Assembly (NCBI GenBank): GCA_036362985.1
Contig: JAYGXS010000004.1
Span: 9,002,942-9,066,941, forward strand
Source: Ligula intestinalis
Lineage: Eukaryota > Platyhelminthes > Cestoda > Diphyllobothriidea > Diphyllobothriidae
DNA: 64,000 bases
Direction of reading: 5' to 3'
In this document: positions 20,061-31,614 of the stretch, piece after piece
Numbering within the stretch: the stretch's first letter is position 1
Layout of the letters: the number at the start of each line of letters is the position of its first letter
Notes under the pieces: model-generated
What the model saw: only the letters and a program-made list of their open reading frames with translations
Database searches by the model: none
Told to the model about the DNA's origin: nothing
Program-made: the position numbers and the translations under genes

Positions 20061-20399
20061 GAACCTGCATAACAAAAGTTGGATAGACATATGTATAGGA
20101 TTAATTCAAAGACAAACTATAAGAATTTACGTCTTTAAAAAGCACTGTAAGGTCCACTTCTGAAAACACTGTCGCCGTTTTTAACACAAAACGCAGTACT
20201 GAGTTTGTCTGACTGTTTTGTTTTACTGCATGGAAGATTCGGGATTGTAAATTTGAAAAACGCACATTTTACCGTGTAGACGGAGATCCAAAAGGCTGTA
20301 TATTACATTTAAAGCATTTACACGATACAGTTTCCGTTAATGCGTAATTTAGAAACGTTTCGGGCAAAATATTAACACTTTTCATCAAATCTTAGCATG

Positions 20400-20915
20400 C
20401 ATTTCATCAGCCTTCGGTGAATTTGTAATGCTAGGACAAAGCCTTGAAGATTTGGCCGACGCACAAGGTCGCTGTGTCTGTTCAAGGTCAGCTGCTTCAC
20501 GGTCATTTACGCTGGGACACACGTGCCTCCAGGTGGTCGTGGCTGTCCAAGCGCCACTTTCGCACACACCTTCTTCTCCATCCTCGGCCGATAACGACTC
20601 ATCACCAGACCAAACCCCTCTCGGATAATACCACGCGCGCCGATTGGACCATACTTTAACCTGCTCCGGAATCCAACAAAAGCAGCTGTCACAACTGTCT
20701 CATACACACTCTTTTTCTCAGACATGACTGACCGCAGTCAACAGTAGCTCTGGCTTCGCCAGTAGCCACTGCTGCCTAAGAAAGAGTAAATGGGAGTTCT
20801 CTGAGTGATAAATCCCTCCCACAGGGGACCTGTGCCTTTTACTTACAAGGTTGGATTTAGCCTGTTGAGTGTAGTGCTCCGAGTACAAACACTACTTACA
20901 CGCCTAAAAAGTAAT
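20400..20915 (+). repeat. LTR-like sequence, group B
   Basis: Carries CTGGCTTCGCCAGTAGCCACTG at 20,744-20,765 and ends GTGTAGTGCTCCGAGTACA then CTTACACGCC. The copy near 47,900 ends GTGTAGTGCTCTGAATACA then CTTAGGCGCATACA. GC-richer than its surroundings. No coding sequence. Confidence 0.5.
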
Positions 20916-21129
20916 CAAATACAGTGAAAAACGCTCTTGTATACAGACAAAAGTGATATGCTTGATTTTTTGCAAACGCGGTATCGCTACAATTCGGGGA
21001 AATCAAAACTGGTAACAATTCCTCATTCTACTTTAAAGTTACCTTCGACAAAGATGACTGACGTAGCTTTTTGTCAACTACCTACTTTATTATTGTGCTT
21101 TTTAAATAAATAACTTATTTAAGTTAGTC

Positions 21130-21420
21130 GTTGAAGTGATCTTAGGTGCACGTCTTTTGTTTGGGAGGGTTATTTTTGTCGACAATGAGTTTTCTTGTTT
21201 GATTGGGTCTACAAATAAGACTCAACCGATCATCTTCATCAAAAGTACTATCCAAAAACTAATTTCGACTGTAAATGCGTCGAAGAAATACCCTATTTCG
21301 GGGGTTTTGATGAATACACCGAATAGAAGCTAAGTTTACGGAAAAAGGCTTTAAAATGCGGAAAATCATGAAAAATTCGCAAGACTTCCAGCAAGTATCT
21401 GAAACTGATTGTTACTCAAT
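21130..21420 (-). repeat. Inverted partner of 19,830-20,060
   Basis: See the partner entry. Two inverted copies about 1.1 kb apart flank the LTR-like block at 20.4-20.9 kb. Confidence 0.65.
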
Positions 21421-22029
21421 ACCAAAAATATCTATACAGAAAAATAGACGGAGGGAAAGTTATTGTAATATGCACAAAATGGTACGTTTACGATTTCACC
21501 CGAGAATTGTATTCATCTTATTGGTTATAGAGTTATTTTTACCGTTTTCGTAATTTTTGGTTTCTTTAAAAATTTTGTATTTCTATGGAAGCTCTTCATA
21601 CTTTGCAAGTTTCGTATTCGCTTACGGTTATCCATTAGTATTTCAAAGTTCTCATATATTTGTTGATGCTGGTTTGCAAATTTAAAACAATCTTTCACAG
21701 ATCTCGGTATTTTCCATCAGGTAGGATCCATACTGTAATGGGACGTCAGTTTTACAGCGTTTAGATTTGAAGCCGCCTTTACGACGTTACCAAAATGTTT
21801 TAGTATTATGCTGTACGATAAGAAACATTGCAGAATGTTATTTGTCGTTCCATGAAGGAGCGCAACAATTGCACCCCCTGCCGAGTTCGGATCTTTTTCT
21901 GCGTGTAGCCTTCGGTTTTGGTATTAAAGGTAAATTTGTAGAGGGGTTTAAGCCGTTATCATGCTCAGTTCTGCGTAAAAAGACAGAAGGGAAAAACCAG
22001 TTGGTGTTACGTATTCTGTGCAGAAGGTC
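21421..22029. other. No recognised gene
   Basis: AT-rich. A 91-codon open frame at 21,767-22,042 (MKPPLRRYQNVLVLCC...) has no recognised domain, and I do not call it a gene. Confidence 0.35.
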
Positions 22030-22270
22030 AGTAATTGTCTGAAGCTCCGAAGCCTGGCAAGCTCTGGACCAGCCTGTGCGCCTGGCTATCTGCTAGTGTA
22101 ATAGGGACGTGAATGCATGAACGTCATCCGAAAGTGAGTCACTGGCCGCTTGCTCAATTGCTTGGCCAATAGCCGTTTGCGGGAGCCTGTGATCAGCTGT
22201 CCCAGAGTTGCAATCATGTGAACTCTTGCACGGCGTGAAAGCAGAACTTCACTTTCGCAGAAAATTGATT
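22030..22270 (-). repeat. LTR-like fragment, group F
   Basis: Same order of blocks as 26,040-26,190: GTGAATGCATGAACGTCATC, AGTGAGTCACT, TGCTTGGCCAATAGC, GCTGTCC and CACGTG/CATGTGA. Confidence 0.6.
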
Positions 22271-22949
22271 ACTTTGACCTCATTAATACATTGAGCCGGA
22301 CTTATCATAATTTTGCCCATTTCACCAGCGTGTTGGAAGCGACATCACAATTGCTGTGAAGACATCACTTTAAATATGAGGTAATGGATAATTTAACAGA
22401 TTACTGCACTGTTAGACGAAAGTGATTGTTTACAGTCCTTGTATGCTCTTCTCAACTCTCATCGATTTTAGGAGTTGTTCAACTGCATAAAAAAAACTTT
22501 ACTTCCATTTGAAAACATGTTCCTTAAAACTAGGCCTTTACTTATGGAAGCCCATTTAATTCGCATAAAGACTGTTATACTTCGAATGAAATGTCTCCAA
22601 TAAGCGTTTACCAATGTTCCTCGGAGCTAAGCGCTGCCGTTGGAAGCTTATCCGTCTCCAGATCTATCTCAGCTGGCCATCGATCCAGATCTTAATTTTA
22701 TCAGACACTTTTTTGCAATTATTGAAATGCAGTAACAAAAGGCAAAGACGAGTCCTTCGATTCTGTCGGACGGACATTATGCTGTTTTAAATGCAAACAG
22801 CCAGTTAACAAATCACTCGTTTTTAATTATTTACCGTTTTTATGCGCCCTCCTCCATAAGCGCCTTTATAATTGACCCTATTTCGTTATTTGCTTAATAC
22901 AGTCATGATCCAAATTTCTATTTGTTTGAAAGATTTATACCTTTATATT
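22271..22949. other. No recognised feature
   Basis: AT-rich, with no repeat partner or domain found by eye. Confidence 0.35.
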
Positions 22950-23310
22950 GGTAAATCTTAGTGTACTAACCGAACTTTGCCTATCGCAACGACTTAAGCT
23001 AATCGAGGAGATCTTTTCTGTCAGGACTCGGCTTAACTTCCCGCTGCCCTGACCAGTCGTTCGCACGCCAGACGACCGGTCCGCCCACACAAATTTGCAC
23101 GTCATGACGAACGTGGCTGCGGCCAAACGCAAGACTAACGTACCAACCGCATGAGTCACAAAGCCAATTAAGTCGCACCTTACTTGAGACCACAATCTCA
23201 TTGGTCCAAACTTGTATGCATTCGCTTGCTTAAGTATCATGTACTAGGTTTGTACAAAGACTTCGACTTTTGCGCTCTTCTTGTTGTGTTCTTCCTTGAA
23301 TGCTCAGAAA
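22950..23310 (+). repeat. Repeat group E, inverted relative to 48,310-48,570
   Basis: CTAGGTTTGTACAAAGACTTC and CTCTTCTTGTTGTGTTCTTCC at 23,243-23,297 match the reverse complement of 48,315-48,375. The upstream part matches more weakly. Probably an LTR. Confidence 0.6.
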
Positions 23311-23439
23311 AGACGTCATAAGACGGCGATATCACAGGTTTGGCCACATTCACAAAACTTTTCACTGCCACCTTCAGGCCCAGTACCAGTGGGGCGTCAG
23401 GTGGGAGGAATAGTGTATTCTGTAGGGAGGTAGTTGTAC

Positions 23440-24900
23440 AGTCCTGTAGAAATTTTTCATGACGAAATTTAACTTGGTAGTTTGGCATATAGTTGGACAG
23501 GTTAGTTTGATCAACTGAGTGGATTTGATAATTATAAGGGCCTTGGTTTGGAAAATTGCCATCTTAGTTAAAGTTATGGAGCGAAATAGGCAGTAATTTT
23601 GGCTAAATCATGAGTAAGTTTATATCGAACAAATTTCCTATGCTATAAGGTATGACAGAACCAAAGTTTTTACTAACATGCAGTGTGCTGTGGAAGAATT
23701 CCAGAACAAGTAAAAAGTGGAATAATAGTCCCTTCCACAGCTGGAAAATGTGGTGCGAAGTTGATAAAATGGAAGTGAAGTCAAGTTTTATGAATCGCTT
23801 TTTTGCAGAAACAAGCATGAATTTAAGTTTTAAAAATGATGTTTAGCTATTCTGTGAAGTTTTTTGCACAAAATGCCATTACAAAAAGTTTTTGGTAGAA
23901 CGTTTTCTTTTACTGCACAGCTAGACTTGCGCAAACACCAAGCTTCCATATGTTACCGCGAAGTGAATCTATTGAAGGCCTTATTAAATGCAAGTTATGT
24001 AGAAATATGGTTTTTTGTAAACAATTCATTCCGCTCAAGCGTTATTTAGAAACAGAACAAGCAAAAGAATAATGAGTTTTTTAAAAAATGGTCATAAATG
24101 TGGCCTGTTTTTTTGCATTACCCAGTTTACTACGCATCGTCGAATTAATCCCCTTAAGCGGAAAATAATCCGTTATGAAGAGAAAGGTATTTACTTTCAT
24201 CGCCTGTCAACTTAATCATTTATTTTCAGGTAAATAAAAGAAATTGTCAAAATTCTTCAATTTCACCGTGACATTATCTTGGAAAAAGTTAATATATTCT
24301 GAAGTTCGTCAGCTAAATATCCAATAAAAGCACAGTTTTAAGAGGTAACCTAGTATGGAAGTTTTTTATTAATATTAGGAAAAACACTGTGTTCAACAAT
24401 GTGGTTTGCTGTTTTCAAGCATTTCCTCATTTGACCTACTTGGCCATCTGCATAGAAAAAAATATCCTAAAGCTCGTTTTTTTTCGGTAAATGCTGTCTA
24501 GTTATATCTTATTTTAAAGGTTTTAATGTAAACGTCAAACATAAGCGCAATTTATCAACTTATGAATAAAACATTGAAAACGAGCGAAACGATGAGAGAC
24601 TTTATTCTACGATATTCAATAAATAGTTATCCACTAATGGTAATATGCAGAAAATATTTTGACTAAAGACCAGTTCTTTTTATGTAAAGGAAGTTGCTGC
24701 TTTAAGTTTTATACTTAACGAAATATTTAAAATTATTCTTCTAATTTATAGCTATTTTTTACGCCTCCAGATCCTGGAGATTATCGAGAAAATTTATTTT
24801 TCCAAACAAACACTTAGTGATTCTTGTAGTTATTTTAAGTACTTAATATGTCTAATGCTGCTCATTATTATTTATAAGTTTTTGTAAATGCGTTCTCGCT
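23440..24900 (+). repeat. Long AT-rich repeat, copy 1 (about 1.4 kb, unclassified)
   Basis: Collinear with 34,640-35,780: AAATTTCCTATGCTATAAGG/GGCGTTTCCTATGCTATGG, CCCTTCCA, GAAAAAGTTAATATA/GAAAAAGTTAATGTA, AAATTCGTCAGCT-type block, TTATCAATATTAGGA-type block, TTTTTTCGGTAAATGCT and ATATCTTATTTTAAAG. No frame longer than about 70 codons. The family is unknown. Confidence 0.75.
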
Positions 24901-25199
24901 GATATGGAAGAAATAATCAAACGTTTACAAACTTAGGCAAGTTTCTCGCAGGACTTGCAATACTGTATATAGGTTGGAGGATCTTGGCAGCCAGACGAGC
25001 GCTCGTCCGAAGTGTGAGAGCACGGAAGTCATCACCGAGCCTCCAGCGGGGTCATGTATAAGTCAGCCTCAGGCAGATGATTGGCCAGACCGGATTAGTG
25101 TTGACAGAATCTGATGCACATGTGTTAACAGTTGCGAGAGACAAGAGTTTGAGCGTTTCACGTGAAGTTAGGCTGTAGTGGTTCTACACGCAATCGCAA

Positions 25200-25725
25200 C
25201 CTTGGTCACCCAGCCGCGCTCGATCTAGCGCAATAGACCGCGTCCGCGCGAGAAGCGCAACCTTTGCCTTCCGCGAATGGGGCGCACCCACGCACTCCAG
25301 ACTGGTCGGGCCAATCATCATCCTGAGGCTGACTCACACGATGCTCACTCTGTACCCTGCTGACGATTCCCGCGCTAACGAACACACAGGTATACACCCC
25401 GACTGGGGGCGGACGCAGGGAGTGTCGTTGGCCGCTGTGACGGTCCTCACGGTCAAACGCCATGCCGGGCCGAGTGCCAACCTCCTCCTACCTATGCCCC
25501 AACCCTCTTTACAGAAATACACTCTCACACGTCCCTCAAGGTTTAATACCATGCCATACGGGGTTGAGACTTCCTACCAACTGTCCTTCAGCCCTTCTGT
25601 AAAAAATACACTCTTCCTTAAGCTCTGACCTTCCCACGGCTTCTCTTCTCTTCTCAGGAACCGGGTCTGGAAGATTGCACCCGTTAGGATTAACCTTATT
25701 AGCCGTTACACAACTTGATAGCCTA
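25200..25725 (+). repeat. LTR of group C (plus orientation)
   Basis: Matches 45,650-46,137 block for block: GGGGCGCAC(C/A)CACGCAC, ACTGGTCGGGCCAATCATC, CTGAGGCTGACTCACA, GGAAGATTGCA. It matches the minus-strand group C LTRs in reverse. CCAAT-like boxes (GGGCCAATCATC) are frequent in this family. No coding sequence. Confidence 0.65.
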
Positions 25726-25865
25726 GTGTCAAGATATTCCAGTCATGTTAGGATGCTGGCTTTTGAATCAATTTCTTTCTGACCGCCGTCGCCGCCTAAA
25801 GTAAAGGCCATAACCGCAATTTTGTGGATTATAATTTAATTTTTTCTGTAAATGTAGCTTGCGAG

Positions 25866-25888
25866 TTCATATCACGTCGGGGTTACCA
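25866..25888 (-). promoter_or_regulatory. Primer-binding site, tRNA-Trp type
   Basis: The plus strand reads ATCACGTCGGGGTTACCA, matching the end of tRNA-Trp (ATCACGTCGGGGTCACCA) with one difference. It is three bases from an LTR end reading CCTACA on the minus strand. Past it, the minus strand opens with MAFTLGGDGGQKEIDSKAS, a plausible gag start, before similarity ends near 25,740. Confidence 0.8.
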
Positions 25889-25892
25889 ATTT

Positions 25893-26400
25893 GTAGGCGT
25901 CTAAGCCCTGAGTATGCTCAGAATACTACACTTATCATGCCTAGTTACATACAGAAAGAGAATGGGTAGACCAGTAGGAGTTGTTTTTTGCATACAGGAA
26001 CTCAGTGGTGGTCTGAAGTCCCGACACGTGGCAGGCCCCGGTCCCTGCGCGTGCATTTTTCTATGGCGTGAATGCGTCAACTTCATCTGAGAGTGAGTCA
26101 CTAACCGTTTGTCAAACTGCTTGGCTAATAGCAGTCTACGGTTGTTGTGATTGGCTGTCCAGAAGCAGATAGAGTAATGCGGTCACGTGATGGTCTGCGG
26201 TCTTGGCGCCGGCTTTACAGACACTCTTGGATTCAAACTGGGGGCTGCTAGAATCAAGCGCATGCACAAAAGTAACACAGTTCAAGTAAGACATTTGCTC
26301 ATGATATCCCTTGCAGTGAAACAAAAGTTTCGTTTAACTGTCGCAGGCATTTTCTGCAGCCCGTTTTCACGTGGGTGGTCTGCATGTAGCACATACTAGT
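25893..26400 (-). repeat. LTR of group F
   Basis: Lies immediately upstream (minus strand) of the tRNA-Trp primer site and ends in CCTACA. Parallels 22,030-22,270. A 5' LTR with only about 125 bp of internal sequence attached; the rest of the element is missing. Confidence 0.65.
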
Positions 26401-27125
26401 GGGTGCTTTGTACAACCCATTATTGTCAGTGAAAGAGATCACAGGATATGTGATTAGAGGTGGGTTACAGATTTGCAAAAGGTCTGCCAATATATTACCC
26501 AGCCTAGGCATTAGGATAATGCGTGCTGATTCCCAACGTGGTCGTTACAATCACCGTCTGTGAATTGAGCCGAAGCCCGCATTCTAGAATTAGTTTTCGA
26601 TAGGTAGACATATTCTAAAGTAGGCAATTTACCATAAAAAGAATTAGGTACGTTACCTTATTTTTCGGCCTGTACAACCAAACTCGACATTACCTCGTTG
26701 GTTTTCCAGCGATTATACAGTCCTTGTTTTTCTTCCTCTCATATATTCCGCAATTTCCTTCCCCCCTACAGTTGTGAGTGTGTGTGTGGGTGTGTGTGTG
26801 TGTTCGTTGTTCCAACCACCACAGCGATTCGCGTGTCAATCCTCGCAGATTTGTGCGGTGACCTTGGCAGCATTTTGGTGACATGCTGTAGTAGGGTTCG
26901 CGTTTGTTTTAATCCTCGCAAATGCCTGAGTGTGGGTGTGTACGTGTGCGTTTGCAGTCAAAGCTGATCACATGTTAATGGTGTGCGGCTACGTGCGTGC
27001 TTTGGGGCTGGGTTCCTGCTGGCAAAAAATCTACGCGCGTCTAAGTCAGACAACGCGAAGAAACAACCAAAGGAAGTGGGGTAAACCCTAGGCACAGAGC
27101 GTACTCATGTCGAAAAACAAAGGTT
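26401..27125. other. No recognised gene; contains a (TG)n tract
   Basis: 26,774-26,803 is a (GT)n microsatellite with one GGG interruption. TGTG-rich words continue to about 26,960. No domain is seen. Confidence 0.5.
26774..26803 (+). repeat. (GT)n microsatellite
   Basis: About 30 bases of GT repeats. Confidence 0.9.
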
Positions 27126-27530
27126 TATCGCATTCTGCTAGGTAAAACCATTGCCACTGCGATCGCCAAGGCCCGGTCCCTTGAGTGAAGAGGCAAAATG
27201 AGACGCCGTGTGCAAGGAATCGTTTATTCTGCACGAATGGAAGTGCAGAATACGTAAGAGGAAGTTGAGTGTTGTACCAGCATAGGTCTGCAGTCGAGCT
27301 AAATAGAATTCGATCTGTTTCAGCGCGGCAGTCATCACATGAGATCCTGTGTGAATCAGCCTTGGAGAGGTGATTGGCCAGATCGGATTGGGGGGGCAGG
27401 TGTTGGTGTGTGTGCACTTGCTGTCCATCGTGAGCGGTTGATCGTTTTCACAGTTTGCGGCACCTGCGATTGGCTGTCCCAGAGGCAAACCGAGACTGCA
27501 ATCACGTGACTAAATGCATGGAGTGACAGG
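27126..27530 (-). repeat. LTR of group C
   Basis: Begins (plus strand) ATCGCATTC and has the paired TGCGAT at about 27,160, the hairpin seen at the end of all group C LTRs. Contains GTGATTGGCCAGATCGG and GCGATTGGCTGTCCC. A related copy in plus orientation lies at 30,540-30,850. Confidence 0.55.
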
Positions 27531-27778
27531 AGAAGTGGAAAGCGCTACAGGATCACTGTAGATTTCCCACACTAGAAGTCAGGGAGAAAGTGAAAGTCAC
27601 AAAGAGTTCTGTCACGCACTAGCACAAGCACTGTGTGCTCACACCAGTTGTGTCCGTGTGTGCGCGCTGTTGAGAAACCTTGACTCTGCGATTTGTCTGC
27701 TGTCACTTACGGCAAATCAAATGAATTGGCGCGCGTCGATGTGCCTAGGGCTTATGCACGCCTCAAGGGGCGGGTTTA

Positions 27779-28230
27779 TCGCAGGGGGTTAAGTCTAACC
27801 ATGCAACGGCGATCTTCAGACCATGGGAACTTAAAGCAGATAAGAAGTCGTTAAGGGCTAGAGTAGAGGGAAGAATTATTGTGTACACAAAGAAGAGGAG
27901 AATAGATAAGAGTAGATTGACTTGGATAGCCTACAACCGGTAGGAGAGCCAGCCGCAGTCCAAGTGCCGTTTACAGCAGCAGCAGCAAAGAGAACGGCAT
28001 TGTCTGGTTGCCTCAAAGGTTATCGGCTGGAAAGACTGCATCGACCAAGGCGTGCATGCGTCCTATTCGCCATCGAGAGAGGCTAGCCTTTGAGGGACCT
28101 GATTGGCTGTTGCCGAGGTGGCCTTTAAGTGCAGATGTACGCGTTAGCAGTGGTGGGCTTTCGGACATGCTCGCCTATGTGAGGTGAGTCACCACAGGTT
28201 GACCCAAGGGCGTGACACGAACAGGAAAAC
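27779..28230 (-). repeat. LTR of group C
   Basis: TCGCAGGGGGTTAAG, GCGATCTTCAGACCATGG, AGAAGTCGTTAA, GTGTACACAAAGAAGAGG, in the same order and orientation as the 28.67- and 29.85-kb LTRs. The outer end is uncertain. Confidence 0.6.
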
Positions 28231-28668
28231 ACGGGCCTCTAGCAGCGATCGCCCAAAAGCACGCGGGCAATAGGCCACGCGCACATATTCAGGGCTTGAC
28301 AAGTGAAGGCAAACGGAGTCAGCGCAGCGGTGCAGAACGCTAACTGCCACTATCAGATCAGTCGAAGCATTTTCAAGATGAGCAATGATAAAACCACAGG
28401 ACAAAAAGGATCGGCTGTTTGCTGTCACCCGCGCATGTTACTGAAATTTCGCAGCCTCGCTTGCAATCCGGATGAACTTCCCAACTGTTGTTCCTACTAG
28501 CTCGCAAGACGGGTCTGTGTTTTTATCCGAGTGGCTGTTCCCTTGAAATTTAAAAAGACAAATTCATAAGGTAGAATGGTTATTGATTTCGGTGAAGCCC
28601 AACATGTATCCTTCCAGCAGAGGCGCGCAAATATGTTGACATGTGTGTAAAAATAATTGATAATGATA

Positions 28669-29092
28669 TCGCAGGGGGTTAAGAGTGTCTAACCGTGCAA
28701 CTGCGATCTTCAGACCATGGCAACTTAGTGCTGAGGAGAGAAGTCTTTAAAGGCCAGAGTAGATGGAAGAGTTTATTGTGTACACAACGGAAGAGGAGAA
28801 TAGATTGACTTGGGAGAGATACGTCCGAGCAGTAGGTTGACCGGGCTCAAGTGAGGTCTTAGTGTAGTCGGGCCAGAGGACAGATAGTGTAAGATCTTTC
28901 ATTGGGTAGGTCGGCTTGGAGATTTTGGGCAGAGAGGCAACTTGCGTCGGGCACGCGTGCAAGCTCCTCATTCGTCGCCTCATAGATGCGAGAACTATGA
29001 TTGGCTGATCGAGACGTCGAGAAAGCACATCGGTGAGCGTTTGGGAAAGTGCACTTCGACGCGAGCTAGTCAGGCAGGCACGACCCGCTACA
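28669..29092 (-). repeat. 3' LTR of the non-autonomous element
   Basis: Minus-strand ends TGTAGCGGG...CTGCGA. Contains CACAATAAACTC, a possible polyadenylation signal, and a terminal hairpin ATCGCAG/CTGCGAT. Confidence 0.8.
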
Positions 29093-29845
29093 GTACTCCC
29101 CCCGGAGACCGTAACGAGGAAATTAAAATAATCCGAGTGGAGGAAGAATAATTAAGTTAGGTGTAAGAGGTAAGTACCAAGATGAGGTTACGAGAGGCGG
29201 GTTAGTGCCGTCAGTGCCGCTTGGGAGGAGGAAAGGTCATCTCGCGTCCGCGTGGGCAACTGGGTCTGCGTTAGGAGGAAATTTCTCGACTACGCATGCA
29301 TCGGCATGTCGTAGGAGATTGGGAATCTCAACTACGTGGGAGGGAGCCTGGTTGGCCGGGTTGAACTTCAACAGCAAATCAGTATGCCATATCTGTATGA
29401 GTTGAACCAGAAGAATCATTGACAGTAGAAGGAAGGGTGGAGATTGAGAAGGAGATCTGGGTGCTGACACTCATAAGGGGACATCTATGTTGGATTGGGA
29501 AGTAACCATGACCTGGGCTGAATGGGCTATCGGCAGTAGGTCGCGAATGCCAATCACCAAATACGTAGGGACATGTCCATAAATCGCCAAATACACAGGG
29601 AACTGCGTTGGGACAGGTCGGGAAGTCGGCAAATACGCAGGGAAGGCAGGCCACATCAAAGGTTGTGAGCGGTTGAAGATCTCGACCTCGCTTCACGACG
29701 GGATGTCGGTGCAGAAAGTCTCCATATCGCGGTCACATCAGATGACACAGGAGAAATTCAATTGAAGGCGGGGGAGGTTTGATGATGATTGAGCTCAGCC
29801 AGATCAGAAGTTGAGTGTTCACATCACGTCGGAAAGTCACCCATA
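29093..29845 (-). other. Interior of the non-autonomous LTR element
   Basis: 753 bp without recognisable gag or pol. Around 29,557-29,650 the words CCAAATACGTAGGGA, CCAAATACACAGGGA and GCAAATACGCAGGGA recur. The minus strand is open over 29,379-29,696 but matches no family known to me. Confidence 0.6.
29821..29843 (-). promoter_or_regulatory. Primer-binding site, degenerate tRNA-Trp type
   Basis: Plus-strand ATCACGTCGGAAAGTCACCC against the tRNA-Trp end ATCACGTCGGGGTCACCA. It lies next to the 5' LTR boundary, as at 25.87 kb. Confidence 0.6.
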
Positions 29846-30269
29846 TCGCAAGGGGTTAAGTGTTTCTAACCTTGCAACTGCGATCTTCAGACCATGGCAA
29901 CTTAGTGCTGAGGAGAGAAGTCTTTAAAGGCCAGAGTAGATGGAAGAGTTTATTGTGTACACAACGGAAGAGGAGAATAGATTGACTTGGGAGAGATACG
30001 TCCGATCAGTAGGTTGACCGGGCCCAAGTGAGATCTTAGTGTAGTCGGGCCAGAGGACAGATAGAGGGAGATCTTTCATTGGGTAGGTCAGCCTGGAGAT
30101 TTTGGGCAGAGAGGCAACTTGCGTCGGGCACGTGTGCAAGCTCCTCATTCGTCGCCTCATAGATGCGAGAACTATGATGGGCTGATCGAGACGTCGAGAA
30201 AGCACATCGGTGAGCGTTTGGGAGAGTGCACTTCGACGCGAGCTAGTCAAGTAGACACGACCCACTACA
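29846..30269 (-). repeat. 5' LTR of the non-autonomous element
   Basis: Near-identical to 28,669-29,092 over its whole length, with differences mostly single bases, which suggests a moderately recent insertion. Confidence 0.8.
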
Positions 30270-30539
30270 ATGATAATGAACTTGTGTCACGTCAGCTGCA
30301 CTCTTTCGTTTCTGACCCTTCTGAGCTCGCTGTCTCAAGAAGACCAAAGGCGGGGAGGATGCAGGTGGATGGCCTAGCGTAAAGCTGCACCTAGGCGTGC
30401 CACGACACACCTCGGCCGCGCACAGAGGACTGGGATTTCAAACAAGAAAAGGGGAAGCTCGAATCCCATCGATTGAAAGTGCTGTATTGATCCTCTTGCA
30501 CCTTTCCTCTGCAGAGCCACGACAGCCATGAGATCTCGT

Positions 30540-30850
30540 GATTCTAATTCTTGGTCTGCCACAGGGACAGCCAATTACAGGTGCTGCAAACTGTGCCAAC
30601 GTTCAACCTTTCGTGGCGGCCAGCAATTGCGCACTCACCAACGCCAGCCTTGCCCAATTCGTTCTGGCCAATCACTTACCGGAGGCTAACTCCCACAGGG
30701 CCTTACTGCCACAAAATTCAGGCTTACACATTTCGGTCACTGCGCAACTCTGACAGAATGCACTACGCCTTCCACCTAGCGTCTACAAACAGTGCCCGAA
30801 GATCACCGACGCAAGAGTTTTATCCATTAACTTGAGCCACTATGATAGTG
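30540..30850 (+). repeat. LTR fragment related to 27,126-27,530
   Basis: GGGACAGCCAATTACAGG, GCTGCAAACTGTG and CTGGCCAATCACTTACC match in reverse complement the 27.1-27.5 kb LTR. Confidence 0.55.
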
Positions 30851-30929
30851 CCATACAGGCCGTGGTTAAAAGAAGCGAATACAGACAGATTCGCCTTCAT
30901 TAAAGTTATTCCGCTATTCGGTAGCCTTA

Positions 30930-31400
30930 TCGCGGGGCGTTAAGTAAGTTAAACCCTAGCAACTGCGATATTCAGACCATGGTACCTTAGGAGATGAGAA
31001 GTCGGTAGAGGCCAAAATAGTATGAATAGTTTATTGCGTACACAGAGGAACGGAAAACAGGCAAGAAGATTGGCTACGGAGAGCACGACCAGCCGGGCGG
31101 TAGGCCGTGTCCGAAGTGCGGGAATAGTTACAAGGGCCCAGAGCGAGCATTGTGTGAGTCAGCTTCAGGCTGCTGATTGAACCGACAGCTTGAGGATTAT
31201 GATTAGCCTGACCGTTTTTGGGTGCATGCGTGCGCCCCAGCCACCCGAGGGCAAAGGTCACGCCTCGAAGGCGGACATCGGCCATCGCGCAGGGTCGAGC
31301 GACTGGGCGGCCAAGATTGTCCCCGCGAGACCACGTCTGTGGCATCTCGCGTTTGGAGGAGGTAGGCAGCAGCACCGCTACATGTTTTTAGAAAACATGT
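30930..31400 (-). repeat. LTR of group C
   Basis: Starts TCGCGGGGCGTTAAG, then GCGATATTCAGACCATGG, TAGTTTATTGCGTACAC, GTGTGAGTCAGCTTCAGG and GTGCGCCCC. Same orientation as its neighbours. Confidence 0.65.
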
Positions 31401-31614
31401 ATAACGCTATGCTTTCGTGTACCCGCCTGATTGCAAATTAAGTCCTCTTCAAAGTGGATACGTAAATAAAGCGTATATTCCGGGTGTAAAATACTTGGGA
31501 GATTATCGAAGGAATTCGTATTCGAACTCCTTTTACACTATCCGTCATTATATCAAAGTACAAACTGAACATTTTCCATTTATCGTACATAGTGTCGAGT
31601 GATGCATTCAAAAT

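Larger units (their letters stand above)
28669..30269 (-). mobile_element. Complete non-autonomous LTR retrotransposon, 1.6 kb
   Basis: Two LTRs of equal length (424 bp; 28,669-29,092 and 29,846-30,269) in the same orientation differ at only a few positions. ATGATA stands directly outside both ends (28,663-28,668 and 30,270-30,275), a candidate 6-bp target-site duplication. On the minus strand the 5' LTR (29.85-30.27 kb) is followed by a tRNA-Trp-like primer site, and the 3' LTR is preceded by a G-rich purine run (GGGGGGAG at about 29,096-29,103). The 753-bp interior encodes no gag or pol, so the element would depend on proteins from elsewhere. Confidence 0.8.

Noticed and set aside
28691..28725. 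CTGAAGATCGCAG on the minus strand of group C LTRs as another hammerhead
   Set aside because: It has the CTGAAGA word, but no GAAA follows after a stem; the pairing seen belongs to the LTR-end hairpin.
29379..29696. Gag of the 1.6-kb LTR element
   Set aside because: The open frame has repeated Cys-containing segments that come from short DNA repeats, with no gag or zinc-knuckle spacing.
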